Shown here: positions 21,919-33,759 of the stretch, piece after piece
How the letters are laid out: the number at the start of each line of letters is the position of its first letter
How positions within the stretch are numbered: the first letter of the stretch is position 1
NCBI GenBank assembly: GCA_034406715.1
Contig: CP137865.1
Coordinates: 1,178,001-1,242,000 of the forward strand
Direction: 5' to 3'
DNA from: Rhodotorula mucilaginosa
Lineage: Eukaryota > Basidiomycota > Microbotryomycetes > Sporidiobolales > Sporidiobolaceae
DNA: 64,000 nucleotides
The notes under the pieces: model-generated
Database searches by the model: none
Told to the model about the DNA's origin: nothing
What the model saw: the letters and a program-made list of their open reading frames with translations, nothing else
Made by a program: the position numbers and the translations under genes

Positions 21919-22982
21919 TTACTGCCCGCGGATCATGGTCCGCAGGTCCTCCTTGGTGATGACGACCTCGCCCTCGACCGCGCGCGGTTCGACGCCAATC
22001 TTGTCGAGCACGTCCTCGTACCGCGTCACCGACACCTTGCGAAGGTACTTGAGCAAGCGGGCGCGGCGCGAGATCATGAGCCGGAGGGCTTGCCGGTTCT
22101 GGATGTCGCGCGGGAGCGCGATCAGGTGCGACGAGAGCGAGCGGATCCGCATCGTCAGGATGGCGGCTATGAGCTAGAGGTGATCAGTAGAGAACGCTGT
22201 CATTTGATAGGTATGGGGACGCACCCTGAACTTCGGGCGAGGCCGTGTCGCCCGGCACGCGCCCAAACGCCTCGACGATCCTCCTCGTATTCTCGACCTC
22301 GATCCCCTTCGAGTCGGCGTTGCGCAAATCGACGATCCGCATGAGGGTGTCGCGCTTCTCTTGCTCGGCGCGGGTCGCGTCCTCGAACCGCGAGACCATG
22401 ACGGACCCGACCGAGGTGGCTTGGTCGCCCAAGGTGGATCGCAAGGCGGCCGTCGGGGGCAAGAGGTCCGAGAGTTGGTGGGCCGTCTCGGCCGTCAGGC
22501 CAAAGTTGAACAGCTGCGGCGTGTAGTGCTCTCCCGACCCCGCGGGACTGCCCTCCTCGGCCGCGGATCCTGCACCTTTCCCGGCCCAGACGTCCTCCTT
22601 TCGGAGCAAGATCTGCTTCAACAGGCTCTTGTCCCACAGTTCCTGGTTCCCCTGGGCGTACCCGAGTACGGGGTCAGGCCGCGACTGCTCGTGCTGGCGA
22701 ACGAGTTGAGCCTTCTTGTCGAGGTTGGCCTTGCGGACCAACCTCGTCTTGCGCTTGCCGCGCGACTCGCTCGCGGGCGCCGAGGCGGAGAAGGTTCGCT
22801 GTTGCGGTGGTGCGGGGCTGTGTAGCAGCACCGCGCGAGAGGTCGATGCGAGCGGGGCGAACGAGGTCGGCGCTGCTGCTCCTACCAAGTCGGCGGATCA
22901 AAGTCAGTCGCAGTGAGCGCTACGAGTACGGGGCACAGGTGTACTCACCTCGTGCAACCTGGAAAGCTGTCCGGCTCAACAT
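21919..22982 (-). CDS. Mitochondrial small-subunit ribosomal protein uS15m, 312 aa
   Basis: Three exons: 22949-22982, 22225-22881 and 21919-22166, totalling 313 codons. The N-terminus MLSRTAFQVARGAAAPTSF is basic and lacks acidic residues, as expected for mitochondrial import. The C-terminal 95 residues are a clear uS15 domain: EVQAAILTMRIRSLSSHL, RDIQNRQALRLMISRRARLL, KYLRKVSVTRYEDVLDKIG. The domain binds 15S/16S-type rRNA in the central domain of the small subunit. The long N-terminal extension is usual for mitochondrial versions (yeast Mrps28). The last junction uses acceptor CTCATAG at 22167, the only one that restores the uS15 frame. Its 3' end is about 280 bp from the stop of BUD31. Confidence 0.93.
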
Positions 22983-24402
22983 CCTTGCCGTGTCTTTGTG
23001 TGCGAGTGTGCCTTGTGCTGCTCTCGCGCGGCGGAATCGCTCCAAGTCCCAAGTCGCCGCCCGACTCACTGCCCAAGCCTCCCCTCGTGCACTGCCACGT
23101 CACCCTCGACCGGACGCGCCGTGAGAGCAAGACCGCGAGCAGCGACTGCTCTCTCGGCGACCGTACAGTGTGCAGATTAACACTGGCAAGACTCCTTCAC
23201 ATACTCGGACTGAGCATGGCTCGCTCCCTCGCGGCCCGACACGCTCCCCCTGACCCGCCTCGACCACCGTCGCCGCGTCGCTCCCCAGCTGCTGCATGTT
23301 CAAAATCAGGCCCCTCACTCGTTCGCTATACTCGCACGCGGTGACAGGCCGCAGGTATCTCTCGATTGCTGTGCCCTCGATACGCCCGCAGGCTACGCTC
23401 CCTCGACTGGGCTCATGTCCCAATGGCACCGTGATTCGATTGACCAGCCTCTGATCCGTTCGCCAACTCGCGCTGACACTACACGGGATCAAGATGCTGT
23501 TCGCCTCCGCACGATGCTCTCGACAGACAAGGAGGTGAAGCCTCCCGTCGCCATACTGTACTGTATGCGTGCAGGACAATCGTCGGGAACGGCGTTTTCC
23601 GCTCACAGGCGCTCTCAGCTTGGCAAATGACGCGCCTGACGGCTCGCGCGAGGAGTGCCGGGAGAAGCTGCGCGCTCCTCTTACATGTACACATGCTTTA
23701 CACGAGCAGGCTACGATACTTGGAATGCTCCCGGCCGCAGTACAGCCTCGTCGCCTCCTAGCTCGATCCAGCGATTGACCGTCCGCAGCCGAATGCCTGT
23801 TTAGGCGAGTTGCCAAGCCTCCTCCCGCGCTGCTCTTCTCTACACCACCCAAAAATCGCTCGGGTGCCAAATCAGAGCTTGACCTAAAGAGGGTGCTTTC
23901 CAGAGCACTCGAATCGAAAAAAGGGACTTTGCGGCTGTTCGGTGTCCCGGCTCACTGCGGGCTTCCATAAACAAGCACTTTTTGGAGCCCCGTCGACAAA
24001 TCGGGGGTGTGCCAAGCTGAGGTTATTCTTGGGTCAAGAGAAGCGATCGACTCGAGCTGACCTTCCCACTGAGGCAGTTCCCGGGCGATTTTCATCGTGA
24101 CATGCTCGGCTGGAGAGAGCTTGTCCGAATCCGTGCAGCGCCCCGTTTTCACGCGGAGGCTGCCGAAGAGCCCCAGAACGAAAACTGCAGCAGAACGAGT
24201 TCGCCCCAGCTTCCCTCCCTCGTACCGCTGCCTCCTCTTGGTGTTTCCTGTAGCCTCTGTACCGTCGTCGTCGTCGTCGTCTTCGTTCCCATCCGGCAGC
24301 CCTCCGTCGCCGGCAACCACCGTCACTTCACTCGGAGAAGCTTGCGTCGGCTCCCTTCCTCCCGACCTCTTCCCTCCTTCGCCCTCTCCTTATTCCGACA
24401 CG
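22983..24402. other. 1.4-kb divergent intergenic region
   Basis: This separates the starts of uS15m (-) and the CPL1-domain gene (+). I looked for genes and RNA features on both strands and found no family-like frame, tRNA or long repeat. A short GTC trinucleotide run occurs near 24263-24283. The final 200 bp before 24403 are CT-rich on the plus strand, as expected for a 5' UTR. It is long for this gene-dense window and may carry extended regulation of the secreted protein. Confidence 0.55.
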
Positions 24403-25723
24403 ATGCTGCACAATCTCAATTGCCTGGCGCTGCTTGCGGCCCTCGCGTTCCTCGCCTCGCCGTCAACAGCCGCCGCCGTCGAGGTTCAGCAACTCGAGCA
24501 GCGTTCGCTCGCGGAGACTCCGGCGAGACTCAGCCTCGCTCGTCGCTTCACGTCGTCCTTTGCCCAGCTTCGTGAGAGGAAGACGAGCCGCGTTGGACTT
24601 GCCGGTACTAAGAAGCGTACCCTCTCGGATGACCTCCTCGCTATGCTCAAGGGTGCGTCCGTACTTTTTTTCTCTCACGCGCATCGCCTTCCTCTCCGGG
24701 CCTTCTCAGCTTGGCAAACTTTCCGGCCATCTCTCCTCCCCTCGCCCGCCATCTCCAGTCAAGGAGACAATCAGTGTGTGACGTAACGAACTGACTGTAC
24801 TTCCATCGCGTTTCTTTTTTTGCAGTCGTCGCCGGTCCGGCAAACCCGTCTGCCTCGCCGAGCGCTCGTCCCTCGTCGACCTGGGCGGCCAAGCCCGGCG
24901 CTTCCCAAGTCAACCACAAGCGCGACAACGGCGCCTTCTATGGCGCATCGCAGAACGCGCATGCTGCGACGGCGACTCAGCCACACCGAGGTCCGTCTCA
25001 GGGTGCCACCCACGCCTCTACCAGCACCGCCAAGCCGCACCATGGCGCGTCTCAGAGCGCTCATGCCGCCGCTCCTACGCACGCGACTGCCGGGTCTTCC
25101 TCGACTGATTCGGCCGGCGCGAGCCACCCGGCGCCGTCGATGCAGCCCGGTGGCGGTCACGCCGCTGCGCCGGTGCCGCAGCCGTCCGCTCTGTACGACT
25201 CGGCCGCAAACAAGGCCGCCAAGGTAGTCGAATACGTCAAGCGCATGATCCAGCAGGAGCCGTGGGAGTCGCTCGACTCGCGCTTGCTCTGCCCGTCCGG
25301 CGAGACCGCCTGCCCGATGTACGTCTCGTCGCTCTGTCTCTAAGGATCTCAATTTACCAAGGTTCTGACACGCGCAAGTTTTTGCTTCTGTCCCCGCGCA
25401 GCTTCCCTCGCATGGGCACCTACGAGTGTATCGACACGCAGATTGAGCTTCAGTCGTGCGGCGGTTGCGCTTCCAAGGGCAACGGCGAGGACTGCAGTGA
25501 GTCAAATGCCGCGCGGAGTCTAGCCTCGAAACACGCTTATTGATCTTGTCCTTCTCTTCCTGCAGCCGCGATTAAGGGTGCTCAGGGCGTCACCTGCCAG
25601 TCCGGCAAGTGCTTCGTCTACTCGTGCGAGCCCGGCTACACCTTGGATGAGTCCTACCACCGCACCAACGGCGGCAAGGGTCGTTGCAAGCGGGCTGTCA
25701 ACCCTAAGCGTGCTCTCGCCTAA
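24403..25723 (+). CDS. Secreted Cys-rich protein with CPL1-like domain, 331 aa
   Basis: Four exons: 24403-24652, 24826-25318, 25402-25496 and 25566-25723. The ATG is followed by a classic signal peptide ([18 protein letters not shown], cleavage near residue 23). The middle is a low-complexity Ala/Ser/His region with a loose repeat around [13 protein letters not shown] and [11 protein letters not shown]. The C-terminal 110 residues carry the CPL1-like cysteine pattern: [63 protein letters not shown]1-domain proteins are secreted basidiomycete proteins; the Cryptococcus member affects the capsule and host macrophages. Here the role is unknown and a cell-surface or wall function is only an inference. 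A second member lies at 37056-38151. Intron 1 (173 nt) is longer than usual. Confidence 0.88.
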
Positions 25724-26225
25724 GGAGCACCTCAAACAGACTCCGAAACCCCTCTTTCAGATTCCCTCTTTTTCCTACGGGTTTACCCTTACGCCGCAAA
25801 AAGATATCCCCGTCATTTGACACCCTGCGGCTATACATAATCAACAACAGACACTTGATCGGAAATCGCGACGGGCGTTACAGAGATTCTGTCCCGCGCC
25901 TCGACCACCCCATGTAGCCTAGACCGTCTCCTTCTCCCTTCTTCACTTCGGATCCTTTTTCGCTCTTTCAGTGTCCCTCCTTTCTTCCTCGGCGCAACGC
26001 GACTCGCGTCGCCGCATTACGGCTGTCATGCCCAACCCTTTCTTCCTCCCAAGTCCTTGTCGGTTCTTCCCAATTTTTCACCTTTCGAGATTATCGCAAT
26101 GAACATTTGATTCTGCTTCTCATCCAATCCCCCAAGTAACGTGCGCTCCAGCGCAGGTGAGAGATGCGATTCAAGATATGCGTTTGCAGGTGCGGAGATG
26201 CGGAGACGACGGTCAGGTGATTCGA
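25724..26225. other. Convergent intergenic spacer
   Basis: About 500 bp between convergent stop codons, with no gene or RNA feature recognised. It presumably holds both 3' UTRs and polyadenylation sites. Confidence 0.55.
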
Positions 26226-29200
26226 CTACTTTCCGCCCTTCTGCTTCTTCTTGGTCGAGACCTTGACATTCCACTCGCTCTGCTTCGGCTGCGAGTTGGC
26301 GGTGGCAAGGACCGAGGCCATGCTCGAGGGCTTCACAGCGGCCGTGCGGACGGCGCCCTTAGCGAAGATGGACGGGTAGCGCACCGCGACGTCGTTGCGC
26401 CGACGAGTGGCGAAGTCGTTCGCGAACCGGCGACCGTCGAGAGTAGACGAGTTGGCGTACACCGAGTCCGAAATGATCTCGAGGACGTCGGCAGAAGCGT
26501 CGAGCGGGAAAGAGAGAAGCATCTGCACAAACTCTTCAACTACAAACGTCGATCGGCGCGATTAGCATACGCGCAAGAGTCAAGCGACATTGATGCGAGC
26601 AGGACATACGAGGAACGTTGAGACCCTTCAGAGCCTGCTTGGTCCAAGCGAGGAACTCGGTCGAAGGAGGAGGCGGGTTCTCCATGTCGTAAACGGTGGT
26701 CGCCGAGCTGGCGCCGACATTGACGCTGCGAGGAACTGCCGCGCGAACAACCGGGACAGGCGGCGCCGTCGGACGGACGGTGGCAGTCGCTGAGGGCTTG
26801 CTCGCCGTGCTTGACGTGCTCACCGAGCGAACCGGTCCAGCGGGGGCGGTCGAAGGAAGACCCGGGATGACCGGCTTGGCGGTAGCGCTCGCGGTGCGTG
26901 CAACCTGAGGCTTAGTCGCGACGGTAGTCCAAGGAGAGGCGGCCGATGCCTGCGAAGGGTCACGACGACGGAAGATCAGCGGCCGAGTCTAGTGGAACCT
27001 CGTGAGTAGCTAGCTACTCACAGCAGACGAGGTCGCGCCCGCATAGCCGCGACCGGCAGCGAGACCGACAGCAGCTTGCTGTTGCTCGCGAGCGGCCTGA
27101 GCTGCCTTCTTCTGACGCTCCTCCTCTTCCTGAATCTCCTTCAAAGTCTTTTGACCCTTCGCCGCCACCGGCGCGGGAGCAGCCGCCGGCTTGGTCCAGG
27201 GAGCGGCACCCGATCCTGCCTTGGTAGGGGGGACCTGCGCAGGACCCGCAGCCCAGGACGCAGACGAGGGGAGCGACTCCGCAGCCTCCTGCGCGTCGAG
27301 CGCAGCTTGACGCTGGGCAGCTTCCGCCGCCGCCTGAGCGGCTTGAGAGCGCGCAATCTCCTTGCGCTTCTCGGCTTCGCGTGCTTCGGCCTCTTGGATC
27401 TCGCGCAAAGACGGCGACGGTGCAGCCGCTGCAGGCTTGGCCGCCTTCTTTTCCTCCTTCGCCCAGGGCGCCGGCGCAGGAGACGTCGCCTTCGGAGCAG
27501 GGGTCGGAGCCTGCGATTGCGGCGCTTGGTCGTTCGAAGTCGTCACCGGCGGGGCGAGAGACGGAGAAGGAGCCGAGTCAACAGCCGGGGCTTGTTCAGG
27601 CTGCGGTGCCGCCGGAGCGGGAGTCGGAGCCTGCGCGAGAGAGACCGCCTCGACCTTGACGTCTTCCCAAGGGGAGGACTGCGTGTTCGTAGCCTGGACC
27701 GGTTCCTGCACGGGAGCGGCCTGCCCGATCGGGCTCGCGGCGGCCGGCTGCGCGATCGCCTGAGGCTGCTGAGCAAACTGCGCCAGCGGCGAGCTGGCAA
27801 CTCCGGCCTGCGAGTCAACATTCTGACGCAACGAAGTCCAAGGCTGCGACTGCGGCTGCTGCATCTGCGCTTGGTTTTGCGGCATCTGCTGCGCGAGCCA
27901 GTTTGACGGCGAGGAACCGGGCTGGGCGCCGGGAGCGAGCTGGTTCGGGTCGAAGAAGGGCGAGCTCGGCACAGGCGACGGCCGGCCAAAGGCGTCGTAA
28001 GTGACCTGCTGCTGCTGCTGCTGCTGCTGGAGTCGAGGGTTTTGACCGAAAGCCTGCTGGTGCGGAGCGGCGATGCCGTGCTGCTGGGCGGCGAGTTGGC
28101 GCAGCAAATCCATCGGCGAGTGAAGGCCGCCCACGGACGGCTGGGGAGCCTGCTGAGCAAAGACCGGCTGCTGAATCTGCTGCTGCTGGTGCTGTTGCTG
28201 TTGGTGCTGCTGCTGACCGAGACTACTGTTCCACGGCGAGCCGGCGTTGCTTGCCAAAGGTGCACCCCACGGGTCGACGGCACCTTGGACGAGGGGCGAC
28301 CGACCGAAAGACTGCGGCAAGCTCTGTCCCTGGACGGCGGGGCTGCCAGCGTTGCTCCCGAACGGCTCGTAGAAAGGCGAAGGCGCCGCTGCACCGGTCC
28401 CACCGCCCGCACCGCCGAAGCGTCCTTGAGCGACCGCAGCGGTGAGCTGCTCGAGCGGAGTCTGCGCGCGAGCCGTCGAAGCACCGCTGCCCCACGCCGA
28501 ACCAGGCTGAGGCGTTCCCGGCGCGCTCGGGAACGCCGAACTCGGCGCGGCAGGCTTCGGAGCCAGGAAAGGCTGCTCGCTGTCGCCCGTGCGGCGGATC
28601 AAGATCTCGAGCGACTCGAAATCGGCGTCGCTCGAGCGCTTGACGCGCAAGTCGGGGGTGAAGAACTGCTGGAGGTACCAGTCGTGCATCATCGTCGCCG
28701 AGAACGGACCCTGAACCTGTCCCGACGGATCGCGGTACTGCCACATGACCTCGGCAGGAGGCACGACGGGCGCCAAACCCGGCGGAGGTCCCGCGTGCGC
28801 AGGCGTCGCCGTCGCCGTCGCCGTCGCCGAAGGTGCAGCCGACGAAGTCGTCCTGGAAAGGAGCGGGTCGTCCACAGGCTCCGAGTCGAGGGCGAGCGAG
28901 CCGAGCAAGCTCGCGGCGATCTCGGGCTCGGAAGGGATCGTGTCCGCGGCGGCGGCACTGTCGTTGGCAGCGTTGTCGATGCGGCCGTCGCGACGTTCCG
29001 CCTGACCCCAATCGTTCGCCGTGGGCTTGCTCGTCGCGTCGGAGATGGACGACTGCCTCGACAGGTCTCCGGCGGGGAAGCGGCGCGAGGCGACCGAAGG
29101 CGAGCGCTGGGCAGCAACAATGACGACGGAAAAGGTCAGCTATGCTCGTCGATCGAGTGTGTGTGGGCCCGAATCAAATTCAGCCGCACCGCTTCGGCTT

Positions 29201-30223
29201 CTTCGGCCTCTTGAGCAGAACGGCGCCAGCGTCCTCCCTGCCAGACGCCGTCCTTGCTCGTCGTACTACCGACACTCTCGTCGCGCTTGCGGCTGGTGGT
29301 CGTCCCATTCGCGATACCGCCGAGGACTCCACCGACGATGCCCATCGTGCTGGTCGGTCCGAGCGAGCGCTCGCGCGTGCGGCGATCGCGCCCCGCGGCG
29401 CCGCCCAACATTCCCCCGAGCGCTTCCTTGTCTATGCTGGGCGACCTGAGCGAAGGCGAGCCGAGGACGCGATCGCGGTCGCGCGGGAGCGTGCCGAGGG
29501 TCGACAAGTCGAGGGTGGCACTGGCGCCGCCGCCGTTGGTCGACAGAGGCGAGTCGTTGCGATTCAGACGAGACGGGCGCGTATTACTCGGATGAATAGA
29601 GTTGGCGAACAACTGCAAGCAGGAATGCGGTGTGAGTGAGCTGGTGCGAACGTCAAGAGAGACCTCGAACCTCGACTGACTTCTTTCTCGCCTTGGCGGT
29701 ACTCCTTGAGGAGCCAGGGTTTGTGCGAGTCTTCTGCAGCACCCGGGAGGTCTCTGGTCGCCGTGTCGTGCATGGCGAGTTCGATCGGGCGCTTGCGAGC
29801 CTTGTCCTCGTCGTAGAGGCTGAGGAGGAACTCGCGGGTGTAGACAAACGGTTTCCCGCGCCCGTTGACTCCCGCACCGTCTCCCCCCAACTGGCCGCCG
29901 TTCGCCGCCGCCCCGAGTGAAGGCGAGAGAATGGACGAGAACGAGCGGCCTGGAGCGGTGCCTGTGCCGCCGGGCGAGGTGCCATCGGCCGTCGCAGCCG
30001 AGGTCCCGTTCGGCGAGGCGGCGGACGGTTCACGGTCACCGAGCGGGGCGAACGAGCCTAGCGAAGGTGCGACGGGCGGCTGCACGGGGGCAGGACCAGT
30101 GTTGGCGGTGACCGTGCTCCCGGCGTCCTTGAACGAGCTCGAGCTGTTGGTCCTGCGGGAGGGCCTCGTCGGGGCAGCAAAGGCAAAGGCGGAACCTGGA
30201 CCGCCGAACTGGGTCGTCGACAT
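26226..30223 (-). CDS. GYF-domain protein (Smy2/GIGYF type) with eIF4E-binding-like motif, 1234 aa
   Basis: Five exons: 29681-30223, 29190-29612, 27022-29106, 26610-26949 and 26226-26539. The sum is 1235 codons. The GYF domain lies near residues 443-500: MWQYRDPSGQVQGPFSATM followed by HDWYLQQFFTPDLRVKR, with the signature W and GPF. This domain binds proline-rich PPG-phi motifs. Near residue 124, KPFVYTREFLLSLYD contains YTREFLL, which fits the YxxxxL-phi motif used to bind eIF4E or 4EHP. Downstream are Gln-rich stretches (CAG/CTG tracts at 28005-28030 and 28165-28215), a Lys/Glu/Ala helical region and a conserved C-terminal end. Known GYF proteins act in translational repression, mRNA decay and COPII transport, and this one probably acts in cytoplasmic mRNA control. 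The GYF call is solid; the 4E link is inferred. Confidence 0.9.
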
Positions 30224-30782
30224 GGCTAACGAGATTGGGTTTGCTGGGTGGCACACTCGGGGAGTTGAAGCGAGACACGGGAGCCAACGCTGGAGGCTGG
30301 CAAGCTGCAAGCGCACGACAGAGACGGCGAGAATGGTCAGTAAGACTCGCTCGAGCTCTCGGTGCAACTCTGGAGGCCTACGCACGAGTCGGGGGCGATT
30401 TGGTGCGGCCAACAGGATGCGCTCTGCGCCGTGCTCTGGCAGGGTCGACGATTGCTTTTTCTCCCTCTCGCGCTTCGAGACTTGTAGACACTGTCTGGAG
30501 CTGTGCACGTGTATGCTGTGTATCGCTATGCCGCCCAAGCAAAAATTCCAGTGGCGTTGGACAATATCGCCCCCTTCCCGCCCCGGTCCATCTCCGAGTC
30601 TCTCCCTAGCTCTATTCTCGTCACGGGAGAGCCCTTGACTACTCGCTTCCACGAAAATCCCCTCAGAACAAGCATCATGGTTGAATACCCTTGCATCGAG
30701 CGCTCTATCCACGCGCTGTCGCAGCTCAACGCCCCCTGACCTAATCGGGAAGCAGGAGATGACGGGCAACGCTCGAGACTCT
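30224..30782. other. Spacer between UTP5 3' end and GYF-gene promoter
   Basis: About 560 bp with no recognisable coding frame, RNA gene or repeat. Since both neighbours are on the minus strand, it holds the GYF-gene promoter and the 3' end of the UTP5 mRNA would lie before it on the minus strand. Confidence 0.5.
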
Positions 30783-33591
30783 TTACGCCTCAAAGTCGCT
30801 GTCCTCGCCCGCGTTCTCGTCGTCGTCATCGTCGTCGGAAACATCGTCCTCGTCCTCGTCCTCGTCAAAGTCCTCGTCGTCTTCCGCCTCGAGGTCGAGC
30901 AGCGATTCGACGCCGTTCCGCTGCAATGAGGGGCAAAGGGTTCAGTTTGCGGTCAATCGAGACTGCGGAAACAAACCGATACAGTGGCTTGGCCAGGTAC
31001 TCACCTTGTGCCGCGGTGCACCGCCTTCGCCGTCTTCCTCGTCCAAGAAATCGCTGTCGACGTCCGAGGAATCCTCATCGTCGTCACTGCCCCCGGCGCC
31101 GAGCACGACATCTTCAACGTCGCCCTCCGAGAGGTCATCGTCGTCGTCCCCATGCGGCTCGTCCTCGTCGGTCGATTCGCCCTCGACGTATCGGCGACCA
31201 GAGCTCGGCTTCTTGGCCGCATTCGCCGCCGCGAGCTGCTGACGCTGCGAAGCGGCACGAGCGCGGTCTTGCCGCAAGTCGATCTGGGACATGACGAGGT
31301 CGAGGCGGCCGTTGAGAGCGAGTAGGGTCGGCTGGAGCGCGAGTCGCTGCGTCAACGAGGCGTGCAGTGCCGCGAGCCGGTTCACCAGCGAGGGGATCGT
31401 GACCAAGAAACCGACGTGCACGACCAGAGTCTCGCGCAACCAGGCAATGAGAGCGCGCGCCCGCTTGACAGAGGCGAGGCCCTCGCGGCCCTTTTTCTGC
31501 CTGCCGAGTCGCTCGACCAGCGCTTCGAGGAGCGAGAGGACGAGTCCACCCGACGGCAACCGCTTGACGGTCGACCGGACCAGGTTCGGGTTCGAGTGCG
31601 TCAGGCACGACTCGAGCAGCGGGCCGTCTTGCGAATGCAGAGCCTGGATGAGCGTCGTTGTGAGCGTCGTCGCGGGAACCGCGCGGCCTTCGAGGTCGTC
31701 GTCCTCGTCGGCCAAGTCGAATTCTTCCTCGTCGTCGTCGTCAGATTCGGAAGCGACCTCGACATCGTCGTCGTCGGCATCGATCGCGCGCTGCTTGCGG
31801 GCCGCCGCCTTCCGCTCCTTCTTCTGCGAGACGTTGAGCGCCTTCAACCGGTCGGCCAGAGTCGGCTCGGCCATGTCGACGTCGAGCTCGCCAGCGTTGC
31901 CGAGCACCTCGTCGTCGTCCGAGTCGGCATCGGCAGCGACGGCCGTGGCAGCGACAGCCGAGGTCGACTGTTCAGAGTAGCGACTCGTTTGCGGCTGCGC
32001 GACGGGAAAGTACGACATTAGCACGGAAGTCGTGATACCGGGGAGAGAGACGAGAACTCACAGCTCCGGAACTTGATGCGGTACCGTTCGCGGTCAAGAG
32101 ACCTTGGGCGCCTCGAGTCAACTCGATCTTGCTGATCCAGGATCCCTCCTCCTTGAACGCCTGCGGGTGTTGTTCCTGTCAGTCTAGTATAGACATCGAG
32201 AGGTAGTGACTGCAGAGACTCACGACTACCTCAAAGACGGGCTTGACGCCGCCTCGGCAGAGGATGGCCTTGCCGTCCTCTTCAGGTCGGAACGCCACCT
32301 CCGAGACGTTCGCTTCGTTCCGTCCACCTTGCGCAGGGGCAGTGATCTCGCATTGAACGTCGAGCGCGACGACGCCGAGACCGTGCTTCTTGCCCTTCTT
32401 GGACGGGGTGGCCGATTCGGCGGAGAAGGAAACGGGCAGGGTCGTCAGGGAGACGTTGCCGGTCGCCGAGTCGACGGCAGCGAGAGTTTGCGAAGACAAT
32501 GTTGGGATGGCGAGGGGGGAAACGGAAGCCGAAGCGACGCCGCTGTCAAGAGCGAGACGGGCAAGAAGCAGCCCAATGTGGGCGGAAGATGCCGGCATGG
32601 TGGGGATCTGCCACACCTGAACGAATCGGTCCATCGGAGCGTAAGAGAGGAAAGTGAGCTTGTCGGTTTCCGCCGCGGCGCTGGACGAAGCCGACGACGA
32701 GCCAGTCCACCGAATCGAACACGGTTCGACGTGACCGGTGCAGCGACCCAACTCGGTCGCCTTGAGGTCGCGGACTTTGCCCTCCTTCTTCGACGCTCCG
32801 CCAACTTGAACCGTGTAGACGTGTAATGAGAGGTGCGAGAGCACGAGCTGCACTGTCCGCTTGCCCGAGTCGGCTGCCGGCGCCTCGTACCGGACGAGCA
32901 GGTCGTCCCACCGCGACTCCTCGGCGAGCCCTGCGACCTTGCCGATCATGTTCCCGCTTTCCAAGTCCCACACGCGCACGGATCCGTCGTGATGTGCCGA
33001 CCAGAGGTGACCGGTCGTTGCGTCGCCGGCCGGTGCGGCGAGAGCGGTCACGGGCGAGTTGCTCGCCGGGTGGCTCAATGTACGCGCCTGCGTGCCCGTC
33101 GGCTGCCAGAGCAGGATCGATCCATTCTCGAGTCCCAGAGCGAGCAACAGCTGCGCCGCGGACGACGCTGCTGACGACCGCAACGATTCCGAAGTCGGTT
33201 TCGCGGGCGAGTCGACGGCGCCTCCGCCGTCGCTCTTTCTCCGCTTCTTGCCGCGCTTGCCTTCTGCCTGCTGCTGCGCGACGGCCTCGTCCGCTGCGGC
33301 GGCCGGGATCGAGCACCACTCGATACACCGCACGCGAGGTTCATCAGCCGAGTTGTCGCCGCCGTGCGAGGCCGCCTCGTCTCCGTGCGCGTTGCTGGCC
33401 CAGCGCGAGACGCATTTGCCGTCGATCGAGTAGACTCGGAGGGTATGGGCATCGGGCGCAGCGTGCAGGTGCGCGTAGTAGAGCGGAGTCGCCTTGTCGC
33501 TCAGCGGCGAGAAGGCGGTGAACGTGTGCGCGACCGCTTGCGGGTTGATCGCGGTCGTGCGCGGCGTCGACTTTGGTGCTTTCTTGCCCAT
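30783..33591 (-). CDS. UTP5: U3 snoRNP (t-UTP) subunit UTP5/WDR43, 864 aa
   Basis: Four exons: 32224-33591, 32062-32160, 31005-31994 and 30783-30920, totalling 865 codons. Residues 1 to about 456 form a WD40 propeller (LRVYSIDGKCVSRW, GSILLWQPTG, GSVRVWDLESGNMIG, RFVQVWQIP). Residues of roughly 600-735 form the Utp12/Dip2-type C-terminal helical domain (TLIQALHSQDGPLLESCL, RALIAWLRETLVVHVGFL, DLVMSQIDLR). This architecture is that of Utp5/WDR43, a t-UTP subunit that links rDNA transcription to early 18S pre-rRNA processing in the nucleolus. Long Asp/Glu/Ser runs flank the helical domain, and the protein ends in an acidic tail, common in nucleolar factors. Length and domain order match the family. 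Confidence 0.93.
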
Positions 33592-33759
33592 CTTTGACTC
33601 TAGCTATCCAGCCAGACCGGGGCGTCTAGAGAGCGAGAAGGCGAGGCGATGAGCTGCACCGCTTTCCGGAGAGCTGGACGAGCGTCCCAAGCTCGATACT
33701 CAAAACTCGCTCTAAATAGCCGGGCGAGGGAACAAGAAAGCATACGACATTGCAATGAA

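Noticed and set aside
23100-23870. Minus-strand open frame of about 256 codons in the uS15m/CPL1 intergenic region
   Set aside because: No family features and composition typical of non-coding sequence in this genome.
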